From Gammaproteobacteria bacterium (GTDB taxonomy: Bacteria; Pseudomonadota; Gammaproteobacteria; JABHGC01): a stretch of DNA of 64,000 bases. A program made the position numbers and the translations under genes. Below are positions 8,386 through 17,338 of the stretch, piece by piece. The notes beneath the pieces were generated by a model that saw nothing but the letters and a program-made list of their open reading frames with translations, searched no databases and had not been told where the DNA came from. Each line of letters starts with the position of its first letter. The first letter of the stretch is position 1. The stretch is from contig JALWTS010000031.1 of NCBI GenBank assembly GCA_027077805.1, positions 123,389 through 187,388 of the forward strand, given 5' to 3'.

Positions 8386-10575
8386 CTATATGATAGCATC
8401 TAAGGCATTTTGTAATTCTCGAATATTTTGAAATCTATCGTCAGGATTTTTTGCCATGGCTTTTTGAATAATATCATCTAAAGTATTCGGCAAACCTTCG
8501 ATAATATCCGTAATATGTGGGGGAGTTTCATGTAAATGGGCATAGGCTAAACGTGGCAATGATCGACGACCTACAAACGGCGTTTTACCTGAAAAAATTC
8601 GATATAAAATCACGCCTAAAGCATAAATATCGGTACGTTGATCCATTGCTTCGCCTTTAAATTGCTCAGGTGCCATATAGTTTGGCGTGCCAGCAATCAT
8701 TGTTTGAGTTCGGCTTTCCTCTGCTTCGACCATATCACCCGCTTTGCCATTCGCATAAACGAGTGAATGTTTGACTTGCATGGCTAAACCAAAATCCATA
8801 ATCTTCAAAATCCCTTGATGATTAATCATCATATTACTAGGCTTTAAATCCCTGTGAATAATCCCTTGTTCATGAGCAGCGGCAATCGCTGAACAAATTT
8901 GCTTGGTAAACATACAACCCATTTTTAAATCTAAAGGGCCTTTTTGTTTAATCAAATGGTTTAAATCATAACCTTGTACATACTCCATAGAAATAAAACT
9001 CAGCTTATGCCAATTCCCAAAATCAAAGGTTCTTAATACATTTCTATGAGTAATTCGTCTGGCTAATCGAATTTCTTGTTTAAATAATTCTAAATCATTG
9101 CCTTGTAAATCTTTCGCCTCAAAAACTTTGATTGCCACAGCTTCATCTAAATCAATATCATTGGCTAAATAAACCGTTCCAACGCCACCTTTGCCTAGTT
9201 TTTTAACAATTTTATAGCGATCCGCAAACGCACTGCCAATCACTAAATTATCCCCTTTAGAAACAATGGCACTGACCTCAGTCGCATAAGGTTCGGTTTG
9301 CTCAGAATCAATACGGGTTGCCATAGTTGAATCTAGCATGTCAGTCGTATTGGATGCCACCGTTGTTTCAAACGCTTCAGACCGATTTGAGGAATAAGAA
9401 ACTTTTGCTAAATAACTTTCTAATTCCGCTTTTTCCTGCAATTCTCGTCCCATTTTGTAAATCGCATGATATAATAATCCTACTTCATCGTTACGTTTAC
9501 TTTGCTGTTCTTTAGGATAACAGCCTTCCTGTATTTGCTTGGTGACAGAAACCAAGCTGATAATCGGTTTGGACAAACCATAGGCCATTATCCATGCAAT
9601 AACGGAGGCAATTAATAGACAAATGACACCAATAATAATCGCTTTTTCAGTAATGGTGGTAAAAGGCTGTAATAATTCCGTACGAGAACGTAAGGTTAAA
9701 ATAAACCCCCAAGTTCGTTCAGCAGAACTATCGAGTAAAGGATAAATCACCGCATGATAAACTTCATCGGCCAAATTCAAAATAATATCTGAATCAAATG
9801 ATTGTTTATTGTAAATTGCCTGCCATAAGGATTGATTGTCAGTAAAATAGGCATCTAAACGGGATTGTAAGTCGGCACGAGTGCTAAATTGCGAGACAAC
9901 ACCAATGGGATTGCCTGCCTTATTATGTTTGAATGCAAAAAAACTAATGTCACTTTCAGTCAGTTGGTGAATATGTTTTGCCATATCAGGAGATAATTGA
10001 TAGGCCATCACGATTGTTCCTCTGACCAAATCTTTGGCCACATTATCAAACACAGGTACCGCCACAGCTTGTAATACCTTACCTCGACTTAACATCATGC
10101 CTCTGGCAGGTTTGCCTGACAAGGCTTGATCAAATAAATAACTACGATTTTTAATACTACGTCCAATGGCATTAGGCTTGTCCGAACGGGCTAAGATTAC
10201 CCCTTGTTCATCGGTAAAAAACAAAATATCAAACCCTAAGGCTAATTGAAATTCACCGCTTAAATCCTGCAAGGTAGAAGAGGCTTTATCAAAGACTTGT
10301 GGCAACACCCGACCATCTTTTGCCATACTTTGTGCGGTTTCTTCAATCCAATCATAACGCTCCGTTAAACTGGTTTGTAAAATGACTCGTGATTGTTGTA
10401 ATGATTTAGCAATCACCATATCCGCAACCTTATCGGCTTGATAATCGATTTGCCATACCATCACAGCCATAAATCCCCCAAAACTCATCAATACCAATAA
10501 AAACAATTTCAGAGTAATGCCAAAAAACGGTACAGAAGTTTTTGTTTGCATAATTTTTACTTTAGTTTTTGCCAT
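8386..10575 (-). CDS. Transmembrane HAMP Ser/Thr protein kinase with extracytoplasmic sensor domain
   Basis: About 729 residues from the ATG at 10575, chosen because GAGGT lies 5 nt upstream; a longer ORF reaches 10611. Order: membrane helix (about 18-40), a Cache-like periplasmic sensor (about 41-310), a second helix (about 311-335), a HAMP linker, then a Hanks-type kinase domain (about 450-729). The kinase has the glycine loop LGKGGVGTVYLA, AIKVF, catalytic HRDLKPSNMM, DFGLA and APEQFKGE, so it should be active. This is an architecture of chemoreceptors or histidine kinases with a Ser/Thr kinase output, unlike the common PknB layout where the sensor is C-terminal. No partner phosphatase is adjacent. 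Confidence 0.92.
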   Translation of the reverse strand: MAKTKVKIMQTKTSVPFFGITLKLFLLVLMSFGGFMAVMVWQIDYQADKVADMVIAKSLQQSRVILQTSLTERYDWIEETAQSMAKDGRVLPQVFDKASSTLQDLSGEFQLALGFDILFFTDEQGVILARSDKPNAIGRSIKNRSYLFDQALSGKPARGMMLSRGKVLQAVAVPVFDNVAKDLVRGTIVMAYQLSPDMAKHIHQLTESDISFFAFKHNKAGNPIGVVSQFSTRADLQSRLDAYFTDNQSLWQAIYNKQSFDSDIILNLADEVYHAVIYPLLDSSAERTWGFILTLRSRTELLQPFTTITEKAIIIGVICLLIASVIAWIMAYGLSKPIISLVSVTKQIQEGCYPKEQQSKRNDEVGLLYHAIYKMGRELQEKAELESYLAKVSYSSNRSEAFETTVASNTTDMLDSTMATRIDSEQTEPYATEVSAIVSKGDNLVIGSAFADRYKIVKKLGKGGVGTVYLANDIDLDEAVAIKVFEAKDLQGNDLELFKQEIRLARRITHRNVLRTFDFGNWHKLSFISMEYVQGYDLNHLIKQKGPLDLKMGCMFTKQICSAIAAAHEQGIIHRDLKPSNMMINHQGILKIMDFGLAMQVKHSLVYANGKAGDMVEAEESRTQTMIAGTPNYMAPEQFKGEAMDQRTDIYALGVILYRIFSGKTPFVGRRSLPRLAYAHLHETPPHITDIIEGLPNTLDDIIQKAMAKNPDDRFQNIRELQNALDAII

Positions 10576-10784
10576 TGCTACCTCGATCCATAACATAGCA
10601 AAAATTGACAAATTAATCTGTGGTTTTTTTGTATTGGATTTGAGATGACTAGCCAGTTAAGTCAGACAAATAAGATTTTATTTGCCAAACTTATCACATC
10701 AAAAAATTACGAAACCATAGAAAATAAGATGAAAACCACAAAATCTTTTAACGATTATACAAAACGCATTTTTTTATCCTAGAC

Positions 10785-11029
10785 CCAAACCACAAATTAT
10801 CTATGATCGCAATCAACGTCCCCATCGTACGGATACCGCTGAAATTACGTTAGCAGAAATTCCATTTGTACGTTTACGTCATGGTTTGGTATGTGGGATT
10901 TTTTTATTGATACCTTGCCTAAAGATACTTTGGACGATGATACCTATTACGTCTTAATGGACGAATCACAAATCAAGCAAACCTTATTAAATAAGGTCAG
11001 CCAAATTATTAACGATAAACATAAGATAA
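10785..11029 (+). pseudogene. Decayed coding remnant upstream of the csm fossils, identity unknown
   Basis: No intact ORF, but coding-like peptides appear in two frames. One includes IIYDRNQRPHRTDTAEITL (about 10797-10905). The other includes FIDTLPKDTLDDDTYYVLMD (about 10900-11020) and runs to a stop near 11046. A frameshift near 10890-10905 would join them. It lies on the same strand and directly before the csm1 fragment, so it may be another gene of the same CRISPR-Cas locus (cas6 or an ancillary gene), but I cannot assign it. The stretch 10576-10785 shows nothing beyond the likely promoter of the kinase gene. Confidence 0.4.
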
Positions 11030-11030
11030 A

Positions 11031-12033
11031 TTGCCAATTACCTTAGGTGGCTTTTTTCAAGATATTGGCAAATTTATGCAACGAGCTTATGGTAGTGTGA
11101 ATAAAATGCAAGCCTTTCCACGCCAATTTGAATCCATTATCTTACCCGTATATAACCATCAATATTCCCATAAACATGTCTTATGGACAGAAGCCTTTTT
11201 TCATTGGATGGAAACCGAACAAGGATTAAGTTTTCCTAAAGGGATTAACTTAAATCAAGTACGCAATATGGCAATTTATCACCACAAACCTGAAGCGAAT
11301 AATGCCTTAGGTTGGTTAGCAGCAGAAGCCGATAGATTATCCTCAGGCATGGATCGCAAACCAAGCGATGAAGCCCAAGAATCGAAATCATGGAATCAAT
11401 TTATTAAAACCCCAATCCGCTGTTTATTTTGATCATGAGTTACTGGACATTAACCCTAAACTCACCCCAAATCCGAACAGAATGAACCTAGACTATTGTT
11501 CTATTCGCAATATTAATCCTGACAAAACCACCTATGATCATGGTTTTTCCCAACAATTTATTGCCAATTATACGCCACATTCTAATACTGGCGACATGAA
11601 AACCTTTGAAGAGATTGCCAATGAATCCATTGTGCCAGATAAAGATGGACAAGCCCAAGGTAAAAACTTTCTAGCCGTATTAAAAGCCGATGTGGATAAT
11701 CTTGGCATGATTTTCAGTTATGGTTTATCCAATACAAATAACAAACAACAACATTATTTTTCTATTAGTCGTATGGTTGCACTCTCTCGTCAATTAGACC
11801 TATTTTTTACCGCACGCTTACAACATATTATCCGCAAGCAATATTCTAATACTTATACAGTTTATGCAGGTGGTGATGATCTATTACTGACGGGCCCTTG
11901 GTTTGAAATGTTAAAAGCTAAAGCCTCTTATGCCTATGGTCGTGATAAAAAAGACGAATTATACCAATTACTAACATTTTTTACTCATCATACCAAAGCG
12001 GTTAAAGATGCCAAAGACTTTGAAGCCTTTGTA
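11031..12033 (+). pseudogene. csm1: csm1/cas10 fragment (type III-A CRISPR-Cas), frameshifted and internally deleted, fused to csm2
   Basis: The first part reads LGGFFQDIGKFMQRAYG, SHKHVLWTEAFFHWME, YHHKPEANNALGWLAAEADR and LSSGMDRKPS. This is the HD nuclease domain of Cas10/Csm1. A one-base frameshift near 11405-11413 moves to the frame that reads AVLKADVDNLG and YAGGDDLLLTGPWFEM, the Palm domain with the GGDD cyclase motif. The zinc-finger region between them is shortened, and everything after GGDD is missing. There the frame passes directly into Csm2-like sequence (about 11920). Cas10 makes cyclic oligoadenylates and cuts ssDNA in the Csm complex; this copy cannot be functional. Confidence 0.85.
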
Positions 12034-12087
12034 CAATATTTTGAAGCTGTTGTTGCTTATCACAAATTTTTCGCTAAAAAAAATTAA
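11915..12087 (+). pseudogene. csm2: csm2 C-terminal fragment fused in frame to csm1 remnant
   Basis: The end of the same frame reads ASYAYGRDKKDELYQLLTFF and then DAKDFEAFVQYFEAVVAYHK. This matches the C-terminus of Csm2, the small subunit of the type III-A effector, whose proteins end in an FFEAxVAYHK-type helix. It does not match the C-terminus of Csm1. A deletion of the csm1 3' half and csm2 5' half thus fused the two genes in frame. Recognition is from family memory; alignment to Csm2 would confirm. Confidence 0.7.
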
Positions 12088-12099
12088 AAGAGATTAACT

Positions 12100-12216
12100 A
12101 TGACCATTCAATACAAAACCCAAAAAATTATCACCGCAACCATTGAACTAAAAACAGGACTACATATTGGTGGCAGTAAAGATACCATTGAAATCGGTGG
12201 CATTGAGAAGAAGTGA
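12100..12216 (+). pseudogene. csm3: csm3 remnant (type III-A RAMP), internally deleted
   Basis: An ORF of 38 codons begins MTIQYKTQKIITATIELKTG and continues LHIGGSKDTIEIGGI, the hallmark N-terminus of Csm3, the backbone RAMP subunit that cleaves target RNA. After GGI the frame ends almost at once with EKK and a stop, where an intact Csm3 would have about 180 more residues. The stop lies 4 nt before the next (csm4) start, so the body of the gene appears to have been excised, leaving its N-terminus joined to its tail. Confidence 0.8.
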
Positions 12217-12220
12217 AACT

Positions 12221-12415
12221 ATGAACACCTATCTCGCCAAACTCACCCCAAGCTCCCCCATTATTACGCCGCTACATTCAGGCATACTATTTGGGCATTT
12301 ATGTTGGGCATATCGCTATTTATATGGGGATGCAAAATTAACTCAATGGTTAGCCTCCCTACAACAACAACCTTTATTAGCCCTTATTAAGAAGGGATTA
12401 AGATTTAATAAAATT
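12221..12415 (+). pseudogene. csm4: csm4 N-terminal remnant (type III-A RAMP)
   Basis: From the ATG at 12221 the sequence reads MNTYLAKLTPSSPIITPLHS, then GILFGHLCWAYRYLYGD, the N-terminal RAMP fold of Csm4 (the 5'-handle-binding subunit). After about 60 residues similarity stops and the sequence runs into the 3' end of the convergent cupredoxin gene at 12405. csm5, cas6, cas1/cas2 and any repeat array are absent here. Confidence 0.78.
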
Positions 12416-13535
12416 CGTTATCATCTTCAAATAAGATCGACTTTTTAGGATACTGTTTGCCGTATTTATTTAAATGCAAAGTAGGTTTATAGTTTTTCGT
12501 ATCTAATTTCACCTTGAGATTTAGGGATTCGCCTGCTTTTAACTCAAAGAATTGTTTGCTTTCACCCCGAATATGCCAAACTTTTAATATATAAGAGCCT
12601 GCGGGCAAATCTTTGATATGAAATTGACCATCTGCTTTGGTGATAAAATAGCGATTACTATTTGTTACCATAATAAACATTGCCATGCTGGGGTGAATGT
12701 TACAGTAAACTTTAACTAAACCAGATTTTGATAAGGTTACCGCAGGTCGCTCCCCCGAGGCATAAGTGCCTAAATCAAATTTATTACTGCCTGAAGATGA
12801 AAATACATTATGTTTAAAATCGTCTAAATTATCGAAAATTATCTTATCGCCTGTTTGAACCACTAAATGGGAGGGTTGATAAATTTTGTGGAACATATTA
12901 ACGGTATGGGTTTTTGGAGAACGTGGTTGAATTTTTTTCGTCCCTAATTCTTCTACGGTTACAATCACTTCTGTCGCATCCATTTTTTTACCCCCTTCTG
13001 CGAATAAGATAACTTGTCCGTTTATCTCACCTAATGCCGTTGATTCTGTCGGCTTTGCTGTTTCATCCTTAATATCGACAAATTCTATGGGTGTTGGTTT
13101 AGTTTGAGCTTGGACTTGGGTTTTCGCCTCAACGACGACTTGGTTTGGCTGTTTGCGTTTTGGCTTATCAATGCTTCGCTTAGGTTTAACGTCTAGTTTC
13201 GTATTATCAACGTTCACATTATCCGCAATAAGGTTTAATTCCCGCTCAAACATAGGTTTGGCTTTCATCTCTATTGCTTTGGCTTCTTCAATTGGCTGTA
13301 GTTTAATCATTTCCACACTGGGTTCTGCTTGCGTCACTTGAGACGTAACTTTTGCTTTTGGTGTTATTGTTGGTTTTTCGGATTGCTTTGGTAAATCTTG
13401 CCTTTGTTGGCTATACTTTTCAGCATTATCATCCATTACATTTTCAGTTTTTTTAGGGACAGAATTACAAGCCGATACGAAAGATAGCAACAATAATAAT
13501 AATCCTAATGCTAAGCCTTGTGTTATTTTCATCAT
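12405..13535 (-). CDS. Cupredoxin-domain lipoprotein (methylamine-utilisation/plastocyanin-like)
   Basis: A 376-residue lipoprotein (signal peptide, lipobox FVSAC near residue 23). A long charged Lys/Pro/Thr-rich linker (about 25-170) leads to a cupredoxin fold with type I copper ligands: His in DFKHNVFSS, then Cys, His and Met in YCNIHPSMAMF. A small carboxypeptidase-regulatory-like beta domain follows (FITKADGQFHIKDLPAGSY). It is probably anchored to the outer membrane, with the linker spanning the periplasm, and could carry electrons. It is divergent, with a gap of only 24 nt, from a frameshifted barrel gene. Its 3' end abuts the csm4 remnant. Confidence 0.85.
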   Translation of the reverse strand: MMKITQGLALGLLLLLLSFVSACNSVPKKTENVMDDNAEKYSQQRQDLPKQSEKPTITPKAKVTSQVTQAEPSVEMIKLQPIEEAKAIEMKAKPMFERELNLIADNVNVDNTKLDVKPKRSIDKPKRKQPNQVVVEAKTQVQAQTKPTPIEFVDIKDETAKPTESTALGEINGQVILFAEGGKKMDATEVIVTVEELGTKKIQPRSPKTHTVNMFHKIYQPSHLVVQTGDKIIFDNLDDFKHNVFSSSGSNKFDLGTYASGERPAVTLSKSGLVKVYCNIHPSMAMFIMVTNSNRYFITKADGQFHIKDLPAGSYILKVWHIRGESKQFFELKAGESLNLKVKLDTKNYKPTLHLNKYGKQYPKKSILFEDDNEFY

Positions 13536-13559
13536 ATTTTAATCCTAAGTTTAAAGCCT

Positions 13560-14575
13560 ATGAAAGCGATTGATTCAATGTTAATTTTTTCATTATTACC
13601 CGTCATTATTATACCAACCACAACGGCAATCGCAGATGTGGAAGCTATGGCTATTTTATCTCGAATTCGTTTGGGAATGGAAATTAAAACCCATTATCGA
13701 AAAAGTTATGACAATCGTTTCGCCACATCATTCCCCTTTAAGCCAGAGGAGCTACCTATCGGTGAAAGCAATAGCTTTTTAGAAACGGTGAATGCCGGTT
13801 ACGATTTCATACCATTTTTGATGGGATTGATCGCTATGATCGTAACCCAAGCTCAGGGGATAAAAAAAGTGATTTTGACAGTTATTGGCTGCGTTATGGA
13901 CGTAAATATTCGCCGAAACAACGACCAGAAGGCTTTGATTATTATATTCAAGTGGGCAAATTTGCTAAATTTGAACGCCAAAATGATAGGCATTTAGACA
14001 GTTATGGCTTAGTATCGACCAGCTTTAATCGCTTTGAAGATAGTGGCATTGAGTTTGGCATTGATGTTACCCCTTGGTTGTATATGATTGCCTCATGGAC
14101 CACAGGAAATCCTGTGTTTTTTCGTGATCCGAATGCACTGGCAGGTGATAACGGCACAGATGATCGCCGTCATCCCCCACCCAACCCCGATCCGCATTTA
14201 AAAAGCGGTATGTTATTATTATATGATGCTGAAATTGAATCCTTTCATTTGGAAGAAGACCCCGAATACGGGCTAGGCTTAGGTCTGCGTTTTCACCCCC
14301 AACCCCAAACTAATATTAATGTATTATTTTTTGGTTACCAACGTCAATTAGATGATGATCGCCAACTACATGGCACATTTTATGGGGCTGATTTAGATTT
14401 ATTGGATGGCGTTCCAGGCTTCACAGGTTTAATCGACTATGGGCTGAGAATTGATTTTGCTCAAGGCATTCAATTAACCCTTGAATATGCGGATAATCAT
14501 TTTATTCGACAAAATAAAACCGAAGACAATGACGAATTTTTGGCAACCTTGGCTTGGCGAATTAATTTTTTCTGA
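13560..14575 (+). pseudogene. Outer-membrane beta-barrel protein, frameshifted
   Basis: A signal peptide (MKAIDSMLIFSLLPVIIIPT, cleavage after AIA) opens one frame. It loses coherence near 13800-13820, where the frame beginning TIFDGIDRYDRNPSSGDKK takes over and continues through YGRKYSPKQRPEGFDYYIQV to the stop at 14575. The second part alternates polar and hydrophobic residues and ends WRINFF, an aromatic C-terminus typical of barrel proteins. One base is missing or extra in a T-rich stretch; it may be a real mutation or a sequencing error. Joined, the protein would have about 338 residues. The neighbouring divergent cupredoxin lipoprotein suggests a functional pair. Confidence 0.7.
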
Positions 14576-14724
14576 TTTTTTTTAATTTTTTTGGATTTTG
14601 TTGTAAAAACTCAAATATGTGCTAAATCTTATAGTAGCAATTTTAAATTGCTTTTCACCCTTCCGTTAGGGAAGGATAATTAAACTGAATGAAATCTAAA
14701 AAAATAGCAAAAGGATAAATGTAT

Positions 14725-15045
14725 ATGAAAAAACTAGTAAAAACCTTAGCTCTCGCTGCTGCTTTTGGTCTATCTACTTCTGCCTCAGCTTGGTGGGGTG
14801 GTGGTCCTTGGAGCGGATGGGGTCCTTGGAGTGGCATGGGTGATGGTTATGGTGCAAATGACTGGAACATGAATATGTCTAGCCACAGCAATGCTTATGG
14901 TCGTGGTTATGGTTATGGCTATCCCTACTATGGTGGTTATCCTTATTATGGTGGCTATCCCTACTATGGCGGTCCTTATGGTGCACCTTATGGCAATCCT
15001 TATGCCGCGCCTGTTGCGCCTGTTGCACCCGCAGAAAAAAAATAA
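14725..15045 (+). CDS. Sulfur globule protein (Gly/Tyr/Pro-rich, exported)
   Basis: About 106 residues. The ATG at 14725 is 9 nt after AAGGA; an ATG at 14719 is also possible. A Sec signal peptide ([20 protein letters not shown], then SA) is followed by a mature part built of [14 protein letters not shown] and tandem YPYYGG units (three copies, plus [10 protein letters not shown]), ending in Ala/Pro. This composition is that of the SgpA/B/C (CV1-CV3) proteins that coat periplasmic sulfur globules in Allochromatium and Beggiatoa-type bacteria. It is the best physiological marker in the window and points to sulfide or thiosulfate oxidation with stored S0. Confidence 0.85.
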   Translation: MKKLVKTLALAAAFGLSTSASAWWGGGPWSGWGPWSGMGDGYGANDWNMNMSSHSNAYGRGYGYGYPYYGGYPYYGGYPYYGGPYGAPYGNPYAAPVAPVAPAEKK

Positions 15046-15087
15046 TTGGCGTTTCATTATAATTATTTTATTTTCTCTTCCTATAAA

Positions 15088-15115
15088 AGCCACTGAAACT
15101 CAGTGGCTTTTTTTC
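15088..15115 (+). terminator. Rho-independent terminator after the sulfur globule gene
   Basis: A 9-bp perfect stem (AGCCACTGA / TCAGTGGCT) with a 3-nt loop is followed by a run of seven T. It lies 43 nt after the stop, the strongest terminator in the window. The remaining gap to 15342 holds a weaker CCACTA/TAGTGG hairpin (15311-15333) just before the next gene, and nothing else I can see. Confidence 0.93.
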
Positions 15116-15342
15116 GTTTCATTAAAACATGATCCGCAACTATGCATTGACGATGGGAATCAACTGGTTTGAGTATTCCAGATTAAATTTTTGATATTTA
15201 ATGCAAAAATACTCACCTAATTTTAGTGAATGACTATTGGTCGTTTTCAACACATTTCTTTTGTTTTTCTATCGCAAAACAAAAAAAAACATTAAAAAAT
15301 CGCGATTCAGCCACTAAGCTAAAGACCTAGTGGTTTTCTCGC

Positions 15343-17334
15343 ATGAGGTTTATAAAAAATTCAATGGCAGTATGCACAAAACATCAATTTATTGTTTGGT
15401 TTCTATGGCTATTCGCCTTTGTTCAGTTATGGGCAAATAATGCTTCCTATGCCTTCACACTTAATACGACAGAAAGCTCCGTAAAAATGGATCTCACCCC
15501 TTATTTAACCTATTTTGAAGATAAAACAGGCGTGTTATCGTTTGAGCAAATCAAACAACACTATCGCAATAAGCATTTTATCCCCAGTCAACAAATGAAT
15601 TTTGGTTATCGTCAAAGTGCCTTTTGGTTGCATTTTCAATGGCATAATACGAGTCAATCTCGGCAATCATGGTTGTTAGAAATTGCCCATCCTTGGTATA
15701 ATCAGCTTGATTTATATATTGATAATGGTTTAGCCACACAAACCATACATAAAACCGCTGGGATTACTCATAGTTTTGCGAATAGAGAACATGCCTATCC
15801 TTATTTTTTATTTAATATTGATAGCCTAGCGGGACAAAGGCAGGATATTTATCTTAGGATCAAATCCGATTACTCCTTGATCATTCCTATGACACTTTGG
15901 AAAGTAAGGCATTTTGAAAAACATCAGTATGATGAAATTATCTTACAAGGCATATTTTATGGTGCGGTAATTTTTGCCACTTTATACAATTTCTTTATCT
16001 ATTTATCTTTAAAAGAAATTAGCTATTTGTATTATGTTATTTATATTATATTTAGCAATCTTTATATCTTTTGTCTCAATGGTTTGGGTTACGCATTTTT
16101 TTGGCCAGATTCGCCTGAGTGGAATCAGTACGCATTGACCTTTTTTCTGACATTAGCCCTACCTTTTTGCAACCGATTTTCGCAAACATTTTTAGACACG
16201 GCAAAATATACCCCAATCATACATGGGGTTTACCACGCAATCAGTCTATTATCTTTTGTTCTTTTGATGCTGATTCCCTTTATCAGTGTTTCTATGGGCT
16301 TACAACTTATTACTTTTATTGGGATTATCTGGGTAGTTTGTAATATTATTACGCCAATACTTTGTTTACAACGGGGACAGAAATTGGCCAAATATTTTTT
16401 ATTGGCTTGGGTAATATTTCTAATCAACTGCCTATTTTTTGCCATGATGACCTTGGGCGTATTACCTCGCACACTCTTTACCCAATATGGCATACAAATT
16501 GGGATTATTTGTGAAGTATTTTTACTCAGTTTCGCCTTAGCCCATCGCATTAAATTACTACAGATAGAAAAAGAGCACGCTCAAACAGAAGCACTGATTG
16601 CCAGTAAAACGAAAACACGCTTTTTATTAAATATGGGACATGAATTACGCACCCCACTGACTCATGTCATCGGTTATGCGGAAATGATTAAAGAAGATGC
16701 CGAAGAGGAGAATTTAAACACAATGGCAGATGACGCTAATAAAATTCGACAAGCGGGATTGAATTTACTGAGTATGATTAATTTTGTCATGGAATTTTCA
16801 GATTATAATGAGCATACTGCCGATATTACATCAGAGTTACACATTGCCCCCATTAGCTTAAAAGATTTACATCAAAAAATAAAAAGCTATCTCAATGACA
16901 CCATGCAAAAAAGCCATTGCAATAGAGTAAGCATTACCACCCCCTCCCCAGAACTTATTTTGCATACTGATCATAAAAAATTGGTTTTAATTCTTAGCAA
17001 TTTACTCAATAATGCCTGCAAATTTAGTAGCCAAACACCTGTCTTAATGACAACAACTTTAGAACCTAATCGCCATCATCCGAAATGTATTCGTTTTATG
17101 ATAAAAGATTCAGGTATTGGCATCAAAGAAGATTTTCATAACAAAATCTTTGAGCCATTTTTTCAAATCGATGATAGCTCAACCAGACAACAAGATGGCA
17201 CAGGTTTAGGATTAAGTATCAGCCAATATTATGCCAAACTTTTAAATGGGAAAATCCATTTAGAAAGTACCGTAGGAGAAGGCAGTATTTTTAGTTTGAT
17301 ACTGCCTTATCATTCCTCTGTTCGGAAGAAATAG
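15343..17334 (+). CDS. 7TMR-DISM sensor histidine kinase
   Basis: A 663-residue protein. N-terminal signal/membrane segment, a 7TMR-DISM extracellular domain type 2 (about 45-190, with FWLHFQW and YLRIKSDYSLIIPMTLW), seven membrane helices (about 205-400), then HisKA and HATPase domains. The phospho-accepting His is at residue 433 in GHELRTPLTH; NLLNNACKF, DSGIGI and GTGLGLSI form the ATP site, so it should be active. The extracellular domain probably binds a carbohydrate-like ligand (family inference). No response regulator is adjacent. It is a paralogue of the larger kinase at 37721. The start is uncertain: an ATG at 15364 is in frame. Confidence 0.92.
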   Translation: MRFIKNSMAVCTKHQFIVWFLWLFAFVQLWANNASYAFTLNTTESSVKMDLTPYLTYFEDKTGVLSFEQIKQHYRNKHFIPSQQMNFGYRQSAFWLHFQWHNTSQSRQSWLLEIAHPWYNQLDLYIDNGLATQTIHKTAGITHSFANREHAYPYFLFNIDSLAGQRQDIYLRIKSDYSLIIPMTLWKVRHFEKHQYDEIILQGIFYGAVIFATLYNFFIYLSLKEISYLYYVIYIIFSNLYIFCLNGLGYAFFWPDSPEWNQYALTFFLTLALPFCNRFSQTFLDTAKYTPIIHGVYHAISLLSFVLLMLIPFISVSMGLQLITFIGIIWVVCNIITPILCLQRGQKLAKYFLLAWVIFLINCLFFAMMTLGVLPRTLFTQYGIQIGIICEVFLLSFALAHRIKLLQIEKEHAQTEALIASKTKTRFLLNMGHELRTPLTHVIGYAEMIKEDAEEENLNTMADDANKIRQAGLNLLSMINFVMEFSDYNEHTADITSELHIAPISLKDLHQKIKSYLNDTMQKSHCNRVSITTPSPELILHTDHKKLVLILSNLLNNACKFSSQTPVLMTTTLEPNRHHPKCIRFMIKDSGIGIKEDFHNKIFEPFFQIDDSSTRQQDGTGLGLSISQYYAKLLNGKIHLESTVGEGSIFSLILPYHSSVRKK

Positions 17335-17338
17335 GAAA

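Noticed and set aside
10576..12415. CRISPR array expected beside the csm remnants
   Set aside because: I looked for regularly spaced 28-37 nt repeats here and in the flanks and found none.
14655..14680. CCTTCC/GGAAGG hairpin upstream of the sulfur globule gene as terminator of the barrel gene
   Set aside because: A short stem without a T-run; it may be chance, so it was not listed as a feature.
14785..15093. 102-codon open frame antisense to the sulfur globule gene
   Set aside because: It is the mirror of the Gly/Tyr repeat on the other strand, giving Ile/Thr/Arg repeats without a ribosome site. The plus-strand gene has a signal peptide and terminator.
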